A stretch of DNA of 64,000 bases from Gryganskiella cystojenkinii (Eukaryota; Mortierellomycota; Mortierellomycetes; Mortierellales; Mortierellaceae): positions 9,868 to 73,867 of the forward strand of contig JAAAIG010000064.1 in assembly GCA_015852425.1 (NCBI GenBank), written 5' to 3'. The translations under genes and the position numbers were made by a program. Positions 1 through 13,590 of this stretch are shown piece after piece; positions within the stretch are counted from its first letter, which is position 1, and the number at the start of each line of letters is the position of its first letter. The notes under the pieces are model-generated. The model was not told where the DNA came from. It saw nothing but the letters and a program-made list of their open reading frames with translations, and searched no databases.

Positions 1-681
1 CCCCCCCCCCAAGTATTTTTAGATGACTGAGATTAGTAAGAGCATGTGCATCTCATGGCCATACTCGCAGGAGATCTTTGGAATACATCGTTCTCTCCTC
101 CCTTCTCGCTACATTATTTGTTTACTCCAGGGTCAATGATCTTCGTGTACTGTACTACTAATATCTTTAGATTTTAAAAGAGGCACCAGCACCTGGCGGT
201 CTTGGTAGATGGTCTAGCTATATCACCACTCTCCCCCCCACACACACACTCACACACTCACACAAGTGTTACCCCTCTGGTATGCGGTCGCGGGCTAGTA
301 CTTGGGGCCGCCTGAGAGGATCACACGGATATCGAGGGCTATACCCCCACATCAACCACCAAAGGTATTCTGCGGTCACATTATGGATGCCCCCTGAGAG
401 CCACATTGTTTGTTGGACCGCCACTCATGTTGGTCGATGTCGGAGGTGTCGAGATCTTGCGATCATCAATCGAACAGTTTTTTTTTCCTCGAGCCCCGTG
501 CAGACAATATATGCTGTCAACTTGGAACTCAAAGTCGAGCAAAGTCATTGCTGGTTCTAAAATTGACCCTGCGTCGACTGCAAAGGATCATCAAGCGGCT
601 ATGGACACGATGGTGCTCTATCTCAGCAATCCATTACCACTCATATAATAAAATCTGATCATATTTTATTATTTGATTGTT
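1..681. other. Intergenic, left edge
   Basis: No convincing gene. The window opens with a run of ten C, which looks like a contig end. A short CA/CT-rich simple repeat lies near 236-266. The rest is the 3' flank of the minus-strand gene ending at 682, and only short overlapping open frames without fungal coding character are present. Confidence 0.6.
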
Positions 682-3600
682 TCACGTTATGGACAAGATA
701 CTGGCGATCTTTTCCAACGAGTTTGCTAATCTGGAGGTATTTCCATCCAAAAGACGCAGGTTGGTGTTGATGGCATCCATCTTTACATCCATGGATGCCA
801 GTCGACTTTCAAGAGCATCGATTCTCTCGTTTGATTTATCTGCGGCAACCGCACCACCTGCGCCTCTAGCTGCAGACTCGAGCTTCTGCTCCAAAGAAAG
901 GATCTTGCTCATCATAGCGTCTTGTCTTTCAGAAACAGCGAGTCGAGCTTCTAAAGCTGCGACTTTGGCATGTAAGAGCTGCAAAGCCGTCATATTAGGA
1001 ATCGAGTCGCTGCTGCCGATGCTTATATCGCTGTCCACAGGGAGTTTGATGGAATCTCCAGAGTTTGAAGTTGCTGCCGCAGCCGTAGGTGTGGTCATCG
1101 CAGTCGCAAATCCAGGAGCTTTGGAAACACTTGGGACGGCTGCGGCAACAGTGACCAATGGAACGGAGACCTGCGCCGGGATTGATGGCGAAGAGACAGC
1201 CTCGATGGGATCGGACAAGCTGGTTGGAACTGGTGTTGTCAGTGCAACAACTGGCGCGGGCGCAACGACAGGCTTGGGGACGGCATCATGAACATCGTCA
1301 TCGAGTGTATCGTCGTTTACCGTGACAATAGGCTCACTCTGAACAATCTTAGGCACGATCTCAGTCTCTTTGGCGTATTGGATAGGCCGAGTCTCCATAT
1401 CATCGCCGCCATAGAGAGGACAGGGACAATAGCCCAGCGAGCCGGCACTCTTGACCGGCCACATGTTTCCGTGATAGAGCAAGACCTTGAACCCATAGAC
1501 ACGTTTGCAGTTAAGATCCACCAACGCCCAGATTGTCCATGAGATACCCATGTCCGTGTGGCCCAACTTCATATCCACTTCGGTAATGCCTGTTCGTTGA
1601 GCCTTGTAGACGATCCTATGTAGGTCAATCTCCGTCAGCTTCAGAGACATGGAGAGTCCCGGAGTGATGGTCACGATATGTGACTGAGGCTCCTGCGACG
1701 GCTTGATCCTCACCAGGGTTCGGATACATTGTTCAACATCATCAACAAAGAAATACCCCAGATCTTCGTCCTTGCGAGGATTTGTTCCAAAGACCCCATG
1801 GACATACTCTTGCACGAGCGAGACCGTGTTGTCCTGTAGATCCGTAAAAGTGATTCGGACTCGAAGAGGTGTATTAACTGTCACATGCGCAAAATTCGTG
1901 ACAGCTCTCCGATCTTTGGCTTGGAACTTGGCTGGTTTGTCGACTGTGAACTCAAACGGAAAATCGACAGACTCTGAAGGCGGAACCGTCAGAGGGAACT
2001 TGGTTTCTTTCCAGTAACTTAGAGTGTTGACGTCCCTGTACTCATTCTCGCCCACCAGTCTGTACTCGGCCTTGGCAGATATCAATATAATCGGCTTTGT
2101 TGATGTATTCAATCCCCGCCAGGAACCAACAAACCGATCGACCTTGCCGTTGATGAGCCTGACATTGTTGTTTGCCACCAACCCATTGGTGATGACAAGG
2201 ACCAAGGGGATATTCGCTGGCGACTTGGACTTGAAGGTTCTTGGTTCCCGAAGTGGCGTCTCTCGCATTGTCGGTCCCAGCTGGATCGTGTCTGGGAATT
2301 CATAGGGTCGGTCGGGCTTATAGATCTCCCACGTGTTCTTGGCCAAATACGTGACCCCTTTCTTGGGTGGTATCTTGAGCTCCTTGGGGTCCACGGGCAC
2401 TAAGCAGACGGTCGGGCGTTCGGAGGTGGACGATTTCAAGGTCAACATGATTCCTGTCAGCTGTTGAGTCTCTTGATCCAACACCCACTCGCCCATGGCA
2501 AACGACTTTGTCTCGTCTTCAGGAGCGTTCTTAAATATCGTGGTCTGACCTGTTTGAACAACCTTGCGTCTTTCTTGGTCCAGCGAAACAGCATCGAAGA
2601 TCTCGAGGTAATACTTGCTTCCATCCCTGACTTCTCCGATATTGACCACCATCAGCGGTCTCGTCTCTAGATCGCCCCATGTTCTCCATCGGATCAACTG
2701 GCCTACACGGGCAACCTGCGAGTTTGAGTCATCCTCCAGATCAATATCTCGTAGTTTCGCCCAGTCCTCAATAGTGTCCTTTGGTCCAAGAATCGAGTAT
2801 GCAAAAGGGAAAAAATTGCCGTAAGGGTAAAATGAATGATGTTCTGGTTGATGGTACCCCTTCTGGCAAGGTGCGATGCCGAGACAGCAATGGTGACGGT
2901 TATAATCACCACCAACACCGGCATGAAAACCACACGACTCTGGTTCATTCGCCGAAACGAAGTACTCCTTCTCGCACTGGACGCACGTCAATTTGCGACC
3001 GGTCTCCCACTCACGCTGTTGCTGCGCAACCAATTTGATGGCTTCTGCCATACCGGAGCTGGATGACTGGCGGATCAGAAGCTCGATCTGGTTTTGGTTT
3101 TGTGCTAAGGCCGACTGAAAGTTGGACTGCATCTGCTCCATAACTTGATCGGACATGGCCATATGCATCTTTTCCGCAAACTCTTTCACCAGTACGGGAT
3201 TCATCTAAAAAGTGCAATATTGGAAGAGTTTCGTGCAAAAAAGTTAGAATCGAAACTTTAAAAATAGCCGCTACAAATCAATTTCTTTCTTACATTGACC
3301 GCTTCCTGTCCACCGTTGTCCTTGACGAATGTCTCTGCCACGATGTCCCTGGGAACAGCTCTTTTCAGGACGGAGAGATCGCCTGTTTGTTGGATCTGCA
3401 GACTCATCATCAGATCTGAGGAACAGTTTTTGATCTTGTCGGCCATGGTCTCAAAGTTCTGAGTATTGGACATCTTGAGCCTGCGGGTGATTTTGCTCTG
3501 TTTCCTGTAAGCCTCAATCAACGACGCGGCTTCCTTGAGTGCATCTTGAATTCGTTGAAGGACTGATTGCAGTGCCTCTATGAGGACATCGGTCTCTTGG

Positions 3601-4165
3601 ATCCGTTCAAGAACGAGTACGTGACTGATCATAAAGTTGATTCGATCCAATAGATCCTGGCACTTCTCGTCCGCTTCTCTAGCCTTGCGCTCGATATCGA
3701 TGATGATCTATATGAACCGGAATGTGGAAATGCTCGGTACGTTTGCTTCGTTTTTGGTCTTTGATGGAAAGCAATTCATATTTCCAGGATCCTTCTCTCT
3801 TTCAATCCTCTTTCGCATCATACCTTCAAAACTACAAATGCCGGTGCAATAAAAGGTATAGATTTGCCAACGTCCACCAGTCTATCAGCCAGCTGAATCA
3901 TTTGACTCAGGACTGGGTTGTCACTATCGCCAAGGACCTTCTTCACCATATCAAATCCCTTTGACGCCATTTCTCCAGCCTCTAGTGCCCTTTCTGTAGT
4001 GTTGTAGGCTGCGTTGCCAGCCGTGTTCATGGCATTGACGATTGTGGCGGAAGTGCTCTGTTGTTGAGGTTGAGAAGGTTGGTTCAAGGTGTCATGGATT
4101 CGCTGAGTCTCGCTTGCTGTTGACGAATATGGCGGCGGTGAGTCGACGGGATTGCTTTCGGTCAT
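682..4165 (-). CDS. MLKL/HeLo-like four-helix-bundle protein with CHORD-like zinc module and C-terminal coiled coil
   Basis: Three exons on the minus strand: 4165-3824, 3707-3294 and 3204-682. Introns are GTATGA...TAG and GTAAGA...TAG, both phase 0, giving about 1092 residues. Residues about 75-215 form an alpha-helical bundle with a hydrophobic segment (IPFIAPAFVVLK) at the exon 1/2 junction. This layout matches the N-terminal MLKL/HeLo-type domains that permeabilise membranes in fungal and plant cell death. Residues 326-370 hold Cys326, Cys329, Cys343, His346, His356/357, Cys358, Cys359, Cys365 and His370, ending CQKGYH, which resembles a CHORD zinc fold. A long unrecognised beta-rich region follows, then a Pro/Ala/Thr-rich linker and a coiled coil at about 997-1087. 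I infer a signalling or cell-death role. Domain identities are by pattern only, with no kinase or NACHT module seen. The intron joins are well supported. Confidence 0.7.
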
Positions 4166-5261
4166 TGTATGGACAAAGAAAATATGAAATGTTGTCGCCG
4201 AGGGGTGCCGAAAAGAAAGAGGAGAAGAGGGCTGGATTTAAATAGTGGGAGACAGCGTGGGTTGATGCTCAGCTCTTTCGAAAAAGAAAAGTACAATCGT
4301 GAGAGCACTTGCTACAAGGTTTGGCTAAATGTATTTGTGCCACTCAAAACACTGGAGCGGCGTGTGCTAATTAATATCCGCCGTCCCTTCTTGCATTTCT
4401 TCGATTCCTAAGCTTGATCCTGGGATCATAAATCACCAAACGACAAAAATCACTAAGAAAGGACAGCGACTATAGAGTCCAAGTAGCTTCGTTGTTTGTC
4501 TCCGAAACAAGGACCAATGTTGAGTCCAAAAAGAGCGGATCGGTTCTCTCCTGACCACATCAACGCTTCTCTCTAGATAATTTACTCTTTTCTTTTTTCT
4601 GTAACACGTTTATGTTCCTTTCAAGCCTGTCTTGCTTTGCCATTTTTGACATTTGTAATTTTATTCTGAGTAACGCTTTCGTAGAGTCCTTTCTTCTTGG
4701 AGAGTATCCCTCCCCGGTGCCTTTTTGATGCCGCCTGAAACTGAGAGAGCATTGATTTTATTAGACGAACCCCTACCCGACCCAATAAAATCTAAAAAAA
4801 AAATCTTTAGCGCCACCACGAAAAAGAATTCTTTAGACCAGCGAGCATGATGAACACTCGCCTTGCGAAAGGGTGAAAGGGAGAGAGACGCTGGCTGGGA
4901 AGAGTGAGTTGAAGAGTCGGGTTCATCCAACAAAGGAGAACAAGGGGAATCGCGTATCGGCCGCGCGTGGAAACTGTGCCCAAAAGGAGGAATAAGCAGT
5001 CACTCTTTGCCACCAACACACAAATGAATAAACACGCAAAGCCACTAAAAAAGACTACCTCTGTTTTGGCCATGGACTACTTTCACCGTCTGGCATGGTT
5101 TTTCGTTTCTTTCTCGGTTTCATTCATTCCCTTTTACATTCATTCGTTGCACCCTCCCTTGTCTCTGCGACAAACACGCCGACGTTTCTCTTTTCAAGGA
5201 CACAAACGGCCGTCTACTAGTGTTAAAATCCATCTCTCTATATCTGGCTCGTTCGACCTCG
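4166..5261. other. Divergent intergenic region
   Basis: About 1.1 kb between the start of the minus-strand helix-bundle gene and the start of URB2. It presumably holds both promoters and leaders. Open frames on both strands here are short, overlap each other and contain no recognisable domain. A pyrimidine-rich stretch (about 5090-5200) probably belongs to the URB2 leader. Confidence 0.5.
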
Positions 5262-8200
5262 ATGGAAGACCATCTCCACTCTTCAGAGACCTTTGCAAAG
5301 GCACTCAAGGGGTTTCAAATCTCACCTGCGGAAAAGATCCGTCTCGCCCAAGAGGCATGGCGGAGGACAGACGTTGTCTTGCCTCATAAACAAGAATTCT
5401 TGCTCGAATGGCTCTGTAACGCACTTCTTAAATCCGCCACGCCTGGAAAAGGATCCAAGGATTCCTCGCCGTAAGTATTATCCGCTCGCGTCGATCTAGG
5501 AAAGGGAAAGAGACGTGGGCAGATTTTTTTTTTTTTTTCCTTCTTCTGATGACCCCCAGATAATTGGCCGACTATGCCCAACGTTATTAATCCCATTGAT
5601 CATTGAACGGATGATCAACTTTTCTCTTCCTTAGAAATGTTGTGTTGGACCTCGACTACTGGGAGCTCTTCAGGGACATGCTCACAGGGATCGCGCATGG
5701 CAGGAAAACACATCCTCATATCGGTGCTGGAAACACATTGATCGATCGTCGCCACAATGCTAATCTCCACGGTGTTGCAGGAGGAAATATCACAGAGAGT
5801 CAGGCGCCGGGAGTCCTTTTACGCATCCCCGTCGTCCCCATCTTTACCTCTCTTGTCCAGAAACTCTTGCCCTCCGCCTCTAGCAATGCGTCGTCGTCGT
5901 CAGAGCTTACATCAGACACCGCAATAGCAGGATCGAAACGGAAAAAATCAAAGGCACAAGCACCGGTATCCGTCTCCAAAGCCACATCAGACACTGTTCA
6001 GGACAATATGCCTCTCCCATCACTGGCCGTCGTCGAATCAGCAAGATCCTGTCTAGAGCTTCTCTGTGGACCGTCCATGTCTGAATGGTTTCAGCCGACG
6101 TTGGAACAATATACCCCACTCGTTCAGGCAACACTGGAGGTCCTGGTGGGTCTGAACCAGATCAAGACGCAGAGTGCAGCCTTGGAGAAAATTCTTCTGG
6201 AGTTTGGGGCTATCGTCACAGATAGGTTTTGGAGGCTGGTAGTTGTTCAACCAAATCAGAAAAAGGTTTTCACCCTGCTGGCAGGTCCTATGTTTGAAGC
6301 CCTCGTCGGTGCCCGTTTTTCGACTCGCGAGGTATCGCCATCGCCTGCGGGGAGTGCATGCCAGGAGGCTATCGGCAATATTCTGAAATCGGGTCTGTTC
6401 CATCAAGAGCATCTTCAGGAATATACTTCAGGATACAATACCGCTGGAGGCGAAAAATCGCTTCAAAGTTACCAAAAGCAACTCTTTGACCATATCTCAG
6501 AGATGACAAGGTCGGATAGCTCTGCTGCTGCTGGTAACGTTGAAATATCCGTTGGAACAAACATTGATCGGTTTATAACAATGCAAGGAGTCGTCTCTAA
6601 CGTACATTTTTATCTTGCAATCTAGTACTGGATGCTCTTCCTGTCATGCTCTCATACTTTGTTGAGGAAACTCGCCGGAAACAGCGGACCTTGGCGAACA
6701 GTGGATTCGATCGCGGAATCGAGAGCGCTCGAGAGACCGAGTTTGACTTTTTCAAGATTGTCTATGTATTGGCTCAAAAGCAGCTACCTAGTCTGAATGA
6801 AAATCCGTCACCTCAATCCCTCGATCAACTCGCCGACATCATGGAGGCACTCATCCGCTTACTCTCGACAATCCTGGACCTAAACATGTACCAGCCCAGC
6901 AATAATGAGGAAGCTGACCAGTATGTGTTCATGAGCACGTCTTTCGGGAGCATGTATGCTTGCCTGAACACTGCCGAAAAGAATGCAAATGGGCGGCTAC
7001 AGAGTATATCTCTGCGCGGAATCGTCGTCCTCTCTCGACTTGACGACCGGTTACTGAAACCCCACCTGGATAGTCTCTGGCCGACCTTGTTCTCACCGTT
7101 GCACATGGCTCAAGACTCGGCCCTTGAGCTCTGTACCACATTATTGGAGATCTACGGCAAATCGAGCGACCTCAAAACGTTCTTGACCTCCCTTCTCACT
7201 TCGCTGCGGCCGTATGCTAGCTGGCCCGAAAAATTGCAGAGCAGCCCACTGTTTTCAAGGCAGTTTTTAGATTTGTAAGTTACTGAGTTATTCACTGTTG
7301 AACTTTTTTTTTATGAATGCCTTTTATCGCAATACTAATCACGTTTACCTTTTGGCTGTGTATAGAATTCCCTCAAACATCAGGAGTTATCTCCCACTGC
7401 CTCAATCGCCCACGATCCTTGATATCTTTGTTTCCGAGCTCATGACTCTGGACACGGACATGGATCAGTTAGAGAGGCTGGATGTGACGACGTTCAGCAG
7501 TCAAGAAGAAGAGCCGACCAAGAAAATGAAGAAGAGGAAGCTAAACTCTGGAAATTCAACGTCACCCGCCATGGAGCCGTCCGTGCCATCCTATGAGTTG
7601 ATTACGGCCTTTTTTATCCAGTTTCTGAAAGGCATCCGCGTTACTACCAACCAAGAAAAGCAGCTCAACAAGGACTTTATGACGCTCTACCAGCACTCTT
7701 TGAAGCAAATCTTTAATCAAGTCGCCTATCCCTCCTCTCCCAAGGGTGACGTTGGTAGCCGCCTCTCCAAGATTTTCCAGTTCCGTCGCTTGACTCCGGC
7801 CCTCCAGCTGCACTATGCTCTTTGCAAGGTTTCGACAAAGTACTGGGCACATGCCATGCCCATGGATCTTGCTATGAAGATGTCCAGTCAGTTCTCAGAA
7901 TCTCCACACTCGCTCACTATCTGGACAGATGCTGCAATCTTGACCATGAACCGCGTGATCTTGCAGCACGTTCACTTGACTCTGTGCTCATCCCAGACGA
8001 CCACAATGGAACAACCGCTCACCAAGCAGTGTCAAGATCTGGTGCGTACCACAATGAGATCATCTCGATTGGACAGCATCGTCGACAAGAACAGCGACAA
8101 CGGATGTGGCTTGTCGGCGTTGTCTATTGCATCCTGGGACGGTCGACTGGAGCACGCTACGGGTGATCATTTCCTCGTCGCAAGCTGGCAGATTCAGGTT

Positions 8201-11200
8201 AACGATTGGCTGGATATCGTTTGCCGGTTTGGAACGGAGCAGGACATGGACTTGATCGCGACGGTGATCACGGGACACTTCAGTCAATCCGGCAGCGATT
8301 GTACGAACCGGGACGATCAGGATCCATTTTCGACGGAGATCACGATACACCTTTTAAACCAGATCTTGCTGCGGTCGTCCAACTTTTACGAGGTGCCAAA
8401 TTTCAGACAAATCTTTGCTCAAAAGATCCTGCAGGGACTCGCTCACTCAATTGCGGCATTGAGTCAGACTGACCTGGAGAAGAAACTGGCGGCGACAATC
8501 GTTTTGTTTACTAGTGCTGGAACCACCGAGGCACCCAACGCCTCAGCATCCAAGATTACCTATCAAGATGCTCTCAAAGATCTAGTCGAGATCTCGAAGC
8601 TGCAACAAGATTCCAGAAAAAGGTCCGCCCTCGAACCATCAGAGGCGAAACTGCCACCATCGATCTCAAACAAACAGTCGCATCTTTTGTCGCTACTGTC
8701 CGTCATGCATCTTTTGCCCCTGGAATACTTTGAAAAGTATGAGCGCAATATCATCTTGACAACTATGGCGGTTCTTGACTACCTTGTGCCCCGGTACATG
8801 AGCGCTAAACCGTCCGAAATGGGTCTCAAGTGCCTACTCTTGGAGAGACGCATATCGAACTCAATCATGACCTGGAGAGTAGATGCCGGTGTTATGGTGA
8901 GTAACCTTCCTGCTATCACTGTGTATAATATTTGATAACGCATTTGTTCACTAATCGATTATAATTTAAAATGTTTTGTTATTAGTGTTTCGACTCTCAA
9001 ATCATGTTGAACATGCTGGTGTCCTACCCGCATTGCACCATGTCCATTGGGCGGCAAGACGAGAGCGGACTCGGCCAGGCCACACTTCAATCAACGTGCT
9101 TGATTCTGGATCATGTAGTCCGTTACATGCTGGGTCAGCTTCAGCAACAGCCACAGATGCATCACCAACTGGAAGCGCTTCTAGCGGATGTTTTCGAACC
9201 CTGGGTCAAAGACGAGGATGTGATCTTGTCGAGCAAGTGGGCAGTAGAAGACGGCCGGTTACAGCTGAGTGAATCCCGCATCAAGTTCGCATTGATCTCT
9301 CAAGTTTGCCAGAGTCTTGTGAATGGATTGGAGGGACTAAAGCACCACTGGTCTAAATCCCGAGGCAAGAAATCGAAGGAGCTCAGTGACATGTCTATGG
9401 ACATGGATCAAGATATCGTCAAGTCGGCACTGTCGGTATTGGAGATCAGAATCGGTGACTTCTTTGACTCTGTTCAAGCAAAGACGATGGATCGAATCCG
9501 CAAGGTCTTGGCGCACAATAACAAGTCAAGCGATAGCATGGGAAATACACTCAAGGCAGCCTTGGAGTGCATGGATCATTTCGAGCTCTACCGAACTTTG
9601 GTTCTTTATGGGCAATTGTCTCCATCAGCTGAGATCGTGGACAAGAAAGGCAAGAAAGGGTCCAAATTGAGCAACAAATCAACAGAGTGTTTGAATTCCG
9701 TCGAGGATTTGTTCCGACTGGCGCAAGTGCTGGCTCGCGAGGTCCAGATTGGCCTCCATCATCATCACCGGCATGAAGACCAGCGCAAGCATGAGGGACT
9801 CGAACACTTGGTGGCGATCTTGACGGCGTACTCTTGTGAGTATCTTCCCAAGTCGAGCGGCTGGCATAAACAACAAGAGTCGAATTCCTCCACTATCGTC
9901 TCGTTCGAGAAGCAGCTTTTGGAGCTCTTGACTATGATCTCCGTACAAGAACAGCAGCGGCAGCTAAAGAGATTAGTTGCTGATGACAAGGACATCATGA
10001 TGCTCAAGGATGCATACCTAGCTCTCTTAGGTCAACTCTCGGAGCATCAGTTCGAGGACCTTCTGCATTGGTTGTTGGAGGAACGAGTTGCTTCAACGAA
10101 TAGTTCTATAGATGCGCTAGTCCTTGTGCGGTACTTGGATGCAACCTTCTTGTGTGCCCATCACCGTAAGTAACAATATGCTGGACGAATATGACAATCA
10201 TTCACAGTGAGGTACTATGCTAACATGGGCGAACATAACATCTTCCAACGTTTGTTTTTTTTTCTCCTTGTAGAACAAAAACGCTTGGTTCGTCGCCAGA
10301 TTTCCAGGCTGTTGAGTCGATCGATCCGGATTCTTCAAACGACAACATCTGTTGAGGTGGTTGTTGCTGTGTTGGATCTGATGTCAGGGATTTGCTCCGA
10401 ATCCTCGTTTGAGTTGCGGTCATGGGAGGTCGGTCTTTGTCTTGAGGGCATCACCAGTCTTATGTCTCCAGCAACACCGTTGCTCCACCACATCGTTGGA
10501 GAGAGCCTGACCCACAACAGTGCTGTTGACAGTAACGGACAGTTGACAAACAAGGACACGACCAGGATCTTTACGTCGATGTACCATGTTTTGATTAATA
10601 TTGTCCGCTTCCGTCAGGAGGAGCTCACTAGTTTGATCCCAGTCTTTATGACAATCCTACAAGGATGCCTTCATGGATTCAAATCCTTGCATGGATCGAT
10701 TGCCAAGAGACAACAAGGTCTCGAATCTCTTTTCAAAAGTCCGTTCATGTTGTTGTCCAGCGGCGCATTGACACCTGCGACGGGGCCGACTGTATCAAGA
10801 TCAAACTCCTCTGCTTCAGTTCCACTCGCAACAAAGCACCACTCTACAAAGTCAACGACTCTTGCGACCCCAGCCGCGACCCTGTCCATGGTGGGCGATC
10901 CACTGTCTGTCACATGTGCTGAGAATTTCTCGAGGTTACTGACGGCTCTGGGATCCAAAGGTATTGTCTCGCACCATCAACAGCACCAGCAAAACCAGCA
11001 ACAACAACAACTAGAGGGAGAAGGATCACTCGTCTCAGGAACACCATCGGGCATGACGACCGTATCAGCCGATGCGTCCAAAGCCTTTGGCAAGCACGCT
11101 CCCTATTTACTCATGGAATATTTCACTATCCAGTCTTCAGTGGTGGCCTCGATCCGATCTTTGGAACTTCGAAACGCGCTGTTGCCAGGACTCTACGGTC

Positions 11201-11325
11201 TCTTGAACCTCTGCTCGGAATGGGAGCGTGAGATGATGATGGTTGGATTGGATAGCACAGGCAAGACGCTACTCAAGGGTCTCTACGCGGACTACCTCAA
11301 GTATCACAAATACACCGGACAATAA
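5262..11325 (+). CDS. URB2: Urb2/Npa2 family nucleolar pre-60S ribosome assembly protein
   Basis: Six exons: 5262-5470, 5635-6533, 6626-7274, 7366-8896, 8986-10165 and 10274-11325, giving about 1839 residues. All junctions are GT-AG and keep frame; the second uses GTAACG at 6534 with a CTAAC branch site at 6596. The start is the ATG at 5262; the longer open frame begins at a GTG. The protein is mostly alpha-helical, as in the family. The last exon carries the conserved Urb2/Npa2 C-terminal region, including GKHAPYLL, LLPGLYGLL and the terminal LYADYLKYHKY. In yeast Urb2 works with Npa1 and Rsa3 in early 27S pre-rRNA/60S assembly in the nucleolus. Length exceeds human URB2 (about 1500), partly from low-complexity inserts such as the Gln-rich stretch near 10976-11010. 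It converges on the GCR1-like gene, 136 bp away. Confidence 0.88.
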
Positions 11326-11461
11326 ATTAAAAAACGCTTATTCTCCATATCTTTTGACAACTTCAACCTGAATAACCTGTATATGATGAGAAGGAGCCAG
11401 ACTGGTCCCCACTTTTATTTTTTGGACATTCAAGGCCGGTCGGTGCTTTGAAAGAAGAATC

Positions 11462-13590
11462 CTATGACAAGATATTTCGACTCTTTTTTCCTCCGCCAAC
11501 GACTCTTGCCCGCTTCCTTCCTGCTTTTCGGACGTGAGATCGTGTGCTGCCATCGACATAATCCTCGTCGTTGGGGTCATCACGAGCAAAGACCACCGTG
11601 TTATCAACATGATAATCAGCGTCAAAGGTGGATAGATCATCTTGGTTACCGTCTCCACGGAGCTGATGTGCCTTGTCAAGACGATCAACAAGTCTATAAA
11701 GCCAGGCAGGTTCGTGATCCTTGCCCTGTAACTGTTCCAAGGCCCGCACAGCCTGTCTTTCAGAGAGACCTCTTTTTTTGACAAGATGAACAAACTCGAG
11801 TACAACCATCCATCGAGCCCGTAATACTTTGATCCGATCTCTCCTATTCAACCATGCTTGACCACCACGTTCGAGAATCATGTCTTGTAGTGCGGGACCA
11901 CCTTGGAATCCGAATCTCCACTCCTGGAGGACATTTTGGATGGTTTTAACAGAGGCATTGATCATGGAGCTGCCGTCCTCCTCATCTTCTTCTGTCAGGA
12001 CCACGACTCGATCCGAATTTGCCCGCTGTAGCCGTCGTTTGTGGTTGTCGAGATGGTGCGGTTTGATGATCAAGAAGTCGTTGACCTTGAAGTAAGAGGA
12101 CTGATCATCTTCCTGGTGATTATTGTTACTGCTTTTACAGTTTCGGTTAATATGATCGAAGGAGGGACGGTCATTGGTTGCGGGACCGTCCGAGATATAC
12201 CATCGAAGAATCTCATTTTCCAAGTCAGCTCGCTCCTGCTCGTATTGCTGTTCCTTGAGTCGCTGCTCTTGAAAATCTAGACTTTGTTGACTCGGTTGTT
12301 GAATCATACCGATCAACGGAGCATTCAAGGTTGCAACCGAGCCCAGTGATAAGCTGGATTGTGTCATGGTTGAGGAAGCGCCAAGAGGGCGATCCATGTC
12401 GTCGGAGTTGTGGTCAGAAACTGCAGCGGTCAAAGGTATAATGGGAGCTGTCGACTGTGGGTCATTTATATTAGAGATCTTTTCGCCGGTGGGTCGACCT
12501 TGTTTTCTCGTTTCACGGGCTCGGGCCAAATCATAAAGTTCCATGGAAAAAGCCATCCAGGAACTGCAACCAAGAGACATGGCGGTCAAGACCTGAATTG
12601 CATCCTCTTCAGGGACATTCTGTTCGAGGACCATCTGCACAAACTCTTGTGTAATCAGGGATCGTATATCGTACATCTCCTTGTCTCCAGAATTCCTCCA
12701 GCGTTCGCCATAGTCACGGTTCAAGTCTTGGATTGCGGGGCCATTACGAAACCCAAATCGCCATTCAGTGAGGATATCGGTGACTGTCTTGACATTCACG
12801 CTCAGACGATAGTGGGAAGGGATCATTGACGATGTTGACGGATGCGCTGTAGAGGGCGAGAAGGAAGAAGGCGACGAATCGTCTTTCTTGGCTGTCGACA
12901 TTTTTTGAATATTGCCAATGATCTTGGGAACTTCAAATTCGTTGGCCTTGAGGCTGGCAACGGAGTCGGAGGCGCCTGTAGAGGTGGTGGTTGGAGTAGC
13001 GCGGGCGATGCCCTCCTGGATTGGAAAAGAAGGCTGTGGTAGTGTTGGCAAGCTCAGAGACAATGATGGTGCCGGCGGCTTTTCCCCATCTTCTGGCGAG
13101 GAAAAAGACAAAGATGGCGATGGCGATGATGGGACAGGATTGTAAGCAGGCAGCGATGGCTTTTCAGATGTTGATCCATACAGTTGCCGTTGCAGTCCCT
13201 GATCTTGAGATTGCAGAACAAGATCCAGTAAGGGGAGCAAGAAGATCCGAATGACTGAAGGGGGGTCCGCACTCGAGTTTTCCCGAAACTGCTTCATCAT
13301 GCTCAGTTCTGTAGAGACGACAGCCGTTTGCATATACAATGCAAGGGTCTCCCAGGTCGGTATCCCGTCGCAGACCTGTGCCTTGTGCCATTGCTAGTGT
13401 TGTTTTAAGTTGGATACCAAAATTAATCTCTATACTGCGAAAATGAACGCGAAACGCGAGATCTTTTACTTTTTTTTTTTTGAAAAAAACTCACCTCCCA
13501 GTACTCAAGGCCCAGTTGTGTCTCACAGATGGTGCCGCTCGATAGACGAGTCCACAGGGATTCGCCCGTGTAGTCGTCGGGTGCATTCAT
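11462..13590 (-). CDS. Putative transcription factor with two GCR1-like DNA-binding domains
   Basis: Two exons, 13590-13495 (32 codons) and 13393-11462, joined by a 101-bp GTGAGT...TAG intron in phase 0, giving 675 residues. The first exon has an ATG start and its sequence flows naturally into the second (LGLEYWE then QWHKAQVCDG). Two copies of one module occur at about residues 233-300 and 513-590. Each starts VKT(V/I) and carries EWRFGF and GPA(I/L)QD, followed by a W-containing helix. This fits the GCR1_C family, the DNA-binding domain of yeast Gcr1, Msn1 and Hot1. A Ser/Pro-rich linker, a Glu/Gln-rich helix (about 405-430) and a basic tail (RKAGRKRARV) complete it. Gcr1-family proteins regulate glycolysis and stress genes in yeast; the targets here are unknown. 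Confidence 0.75.

Noticed and set aside
677..1291. 204-codon plus-strand frame
   Set aside because: Antisense of the coiled-coil C-terminus of the helix-bundle gene; composition mirrors that gene.
6602..6625. 24-bp intron as the second URB2 intron
   Set aside because: Too short to splice and leaves the wrong frame; the GTAACG donor at 6534 gives a 92-bp in-frame intron with a branch site.
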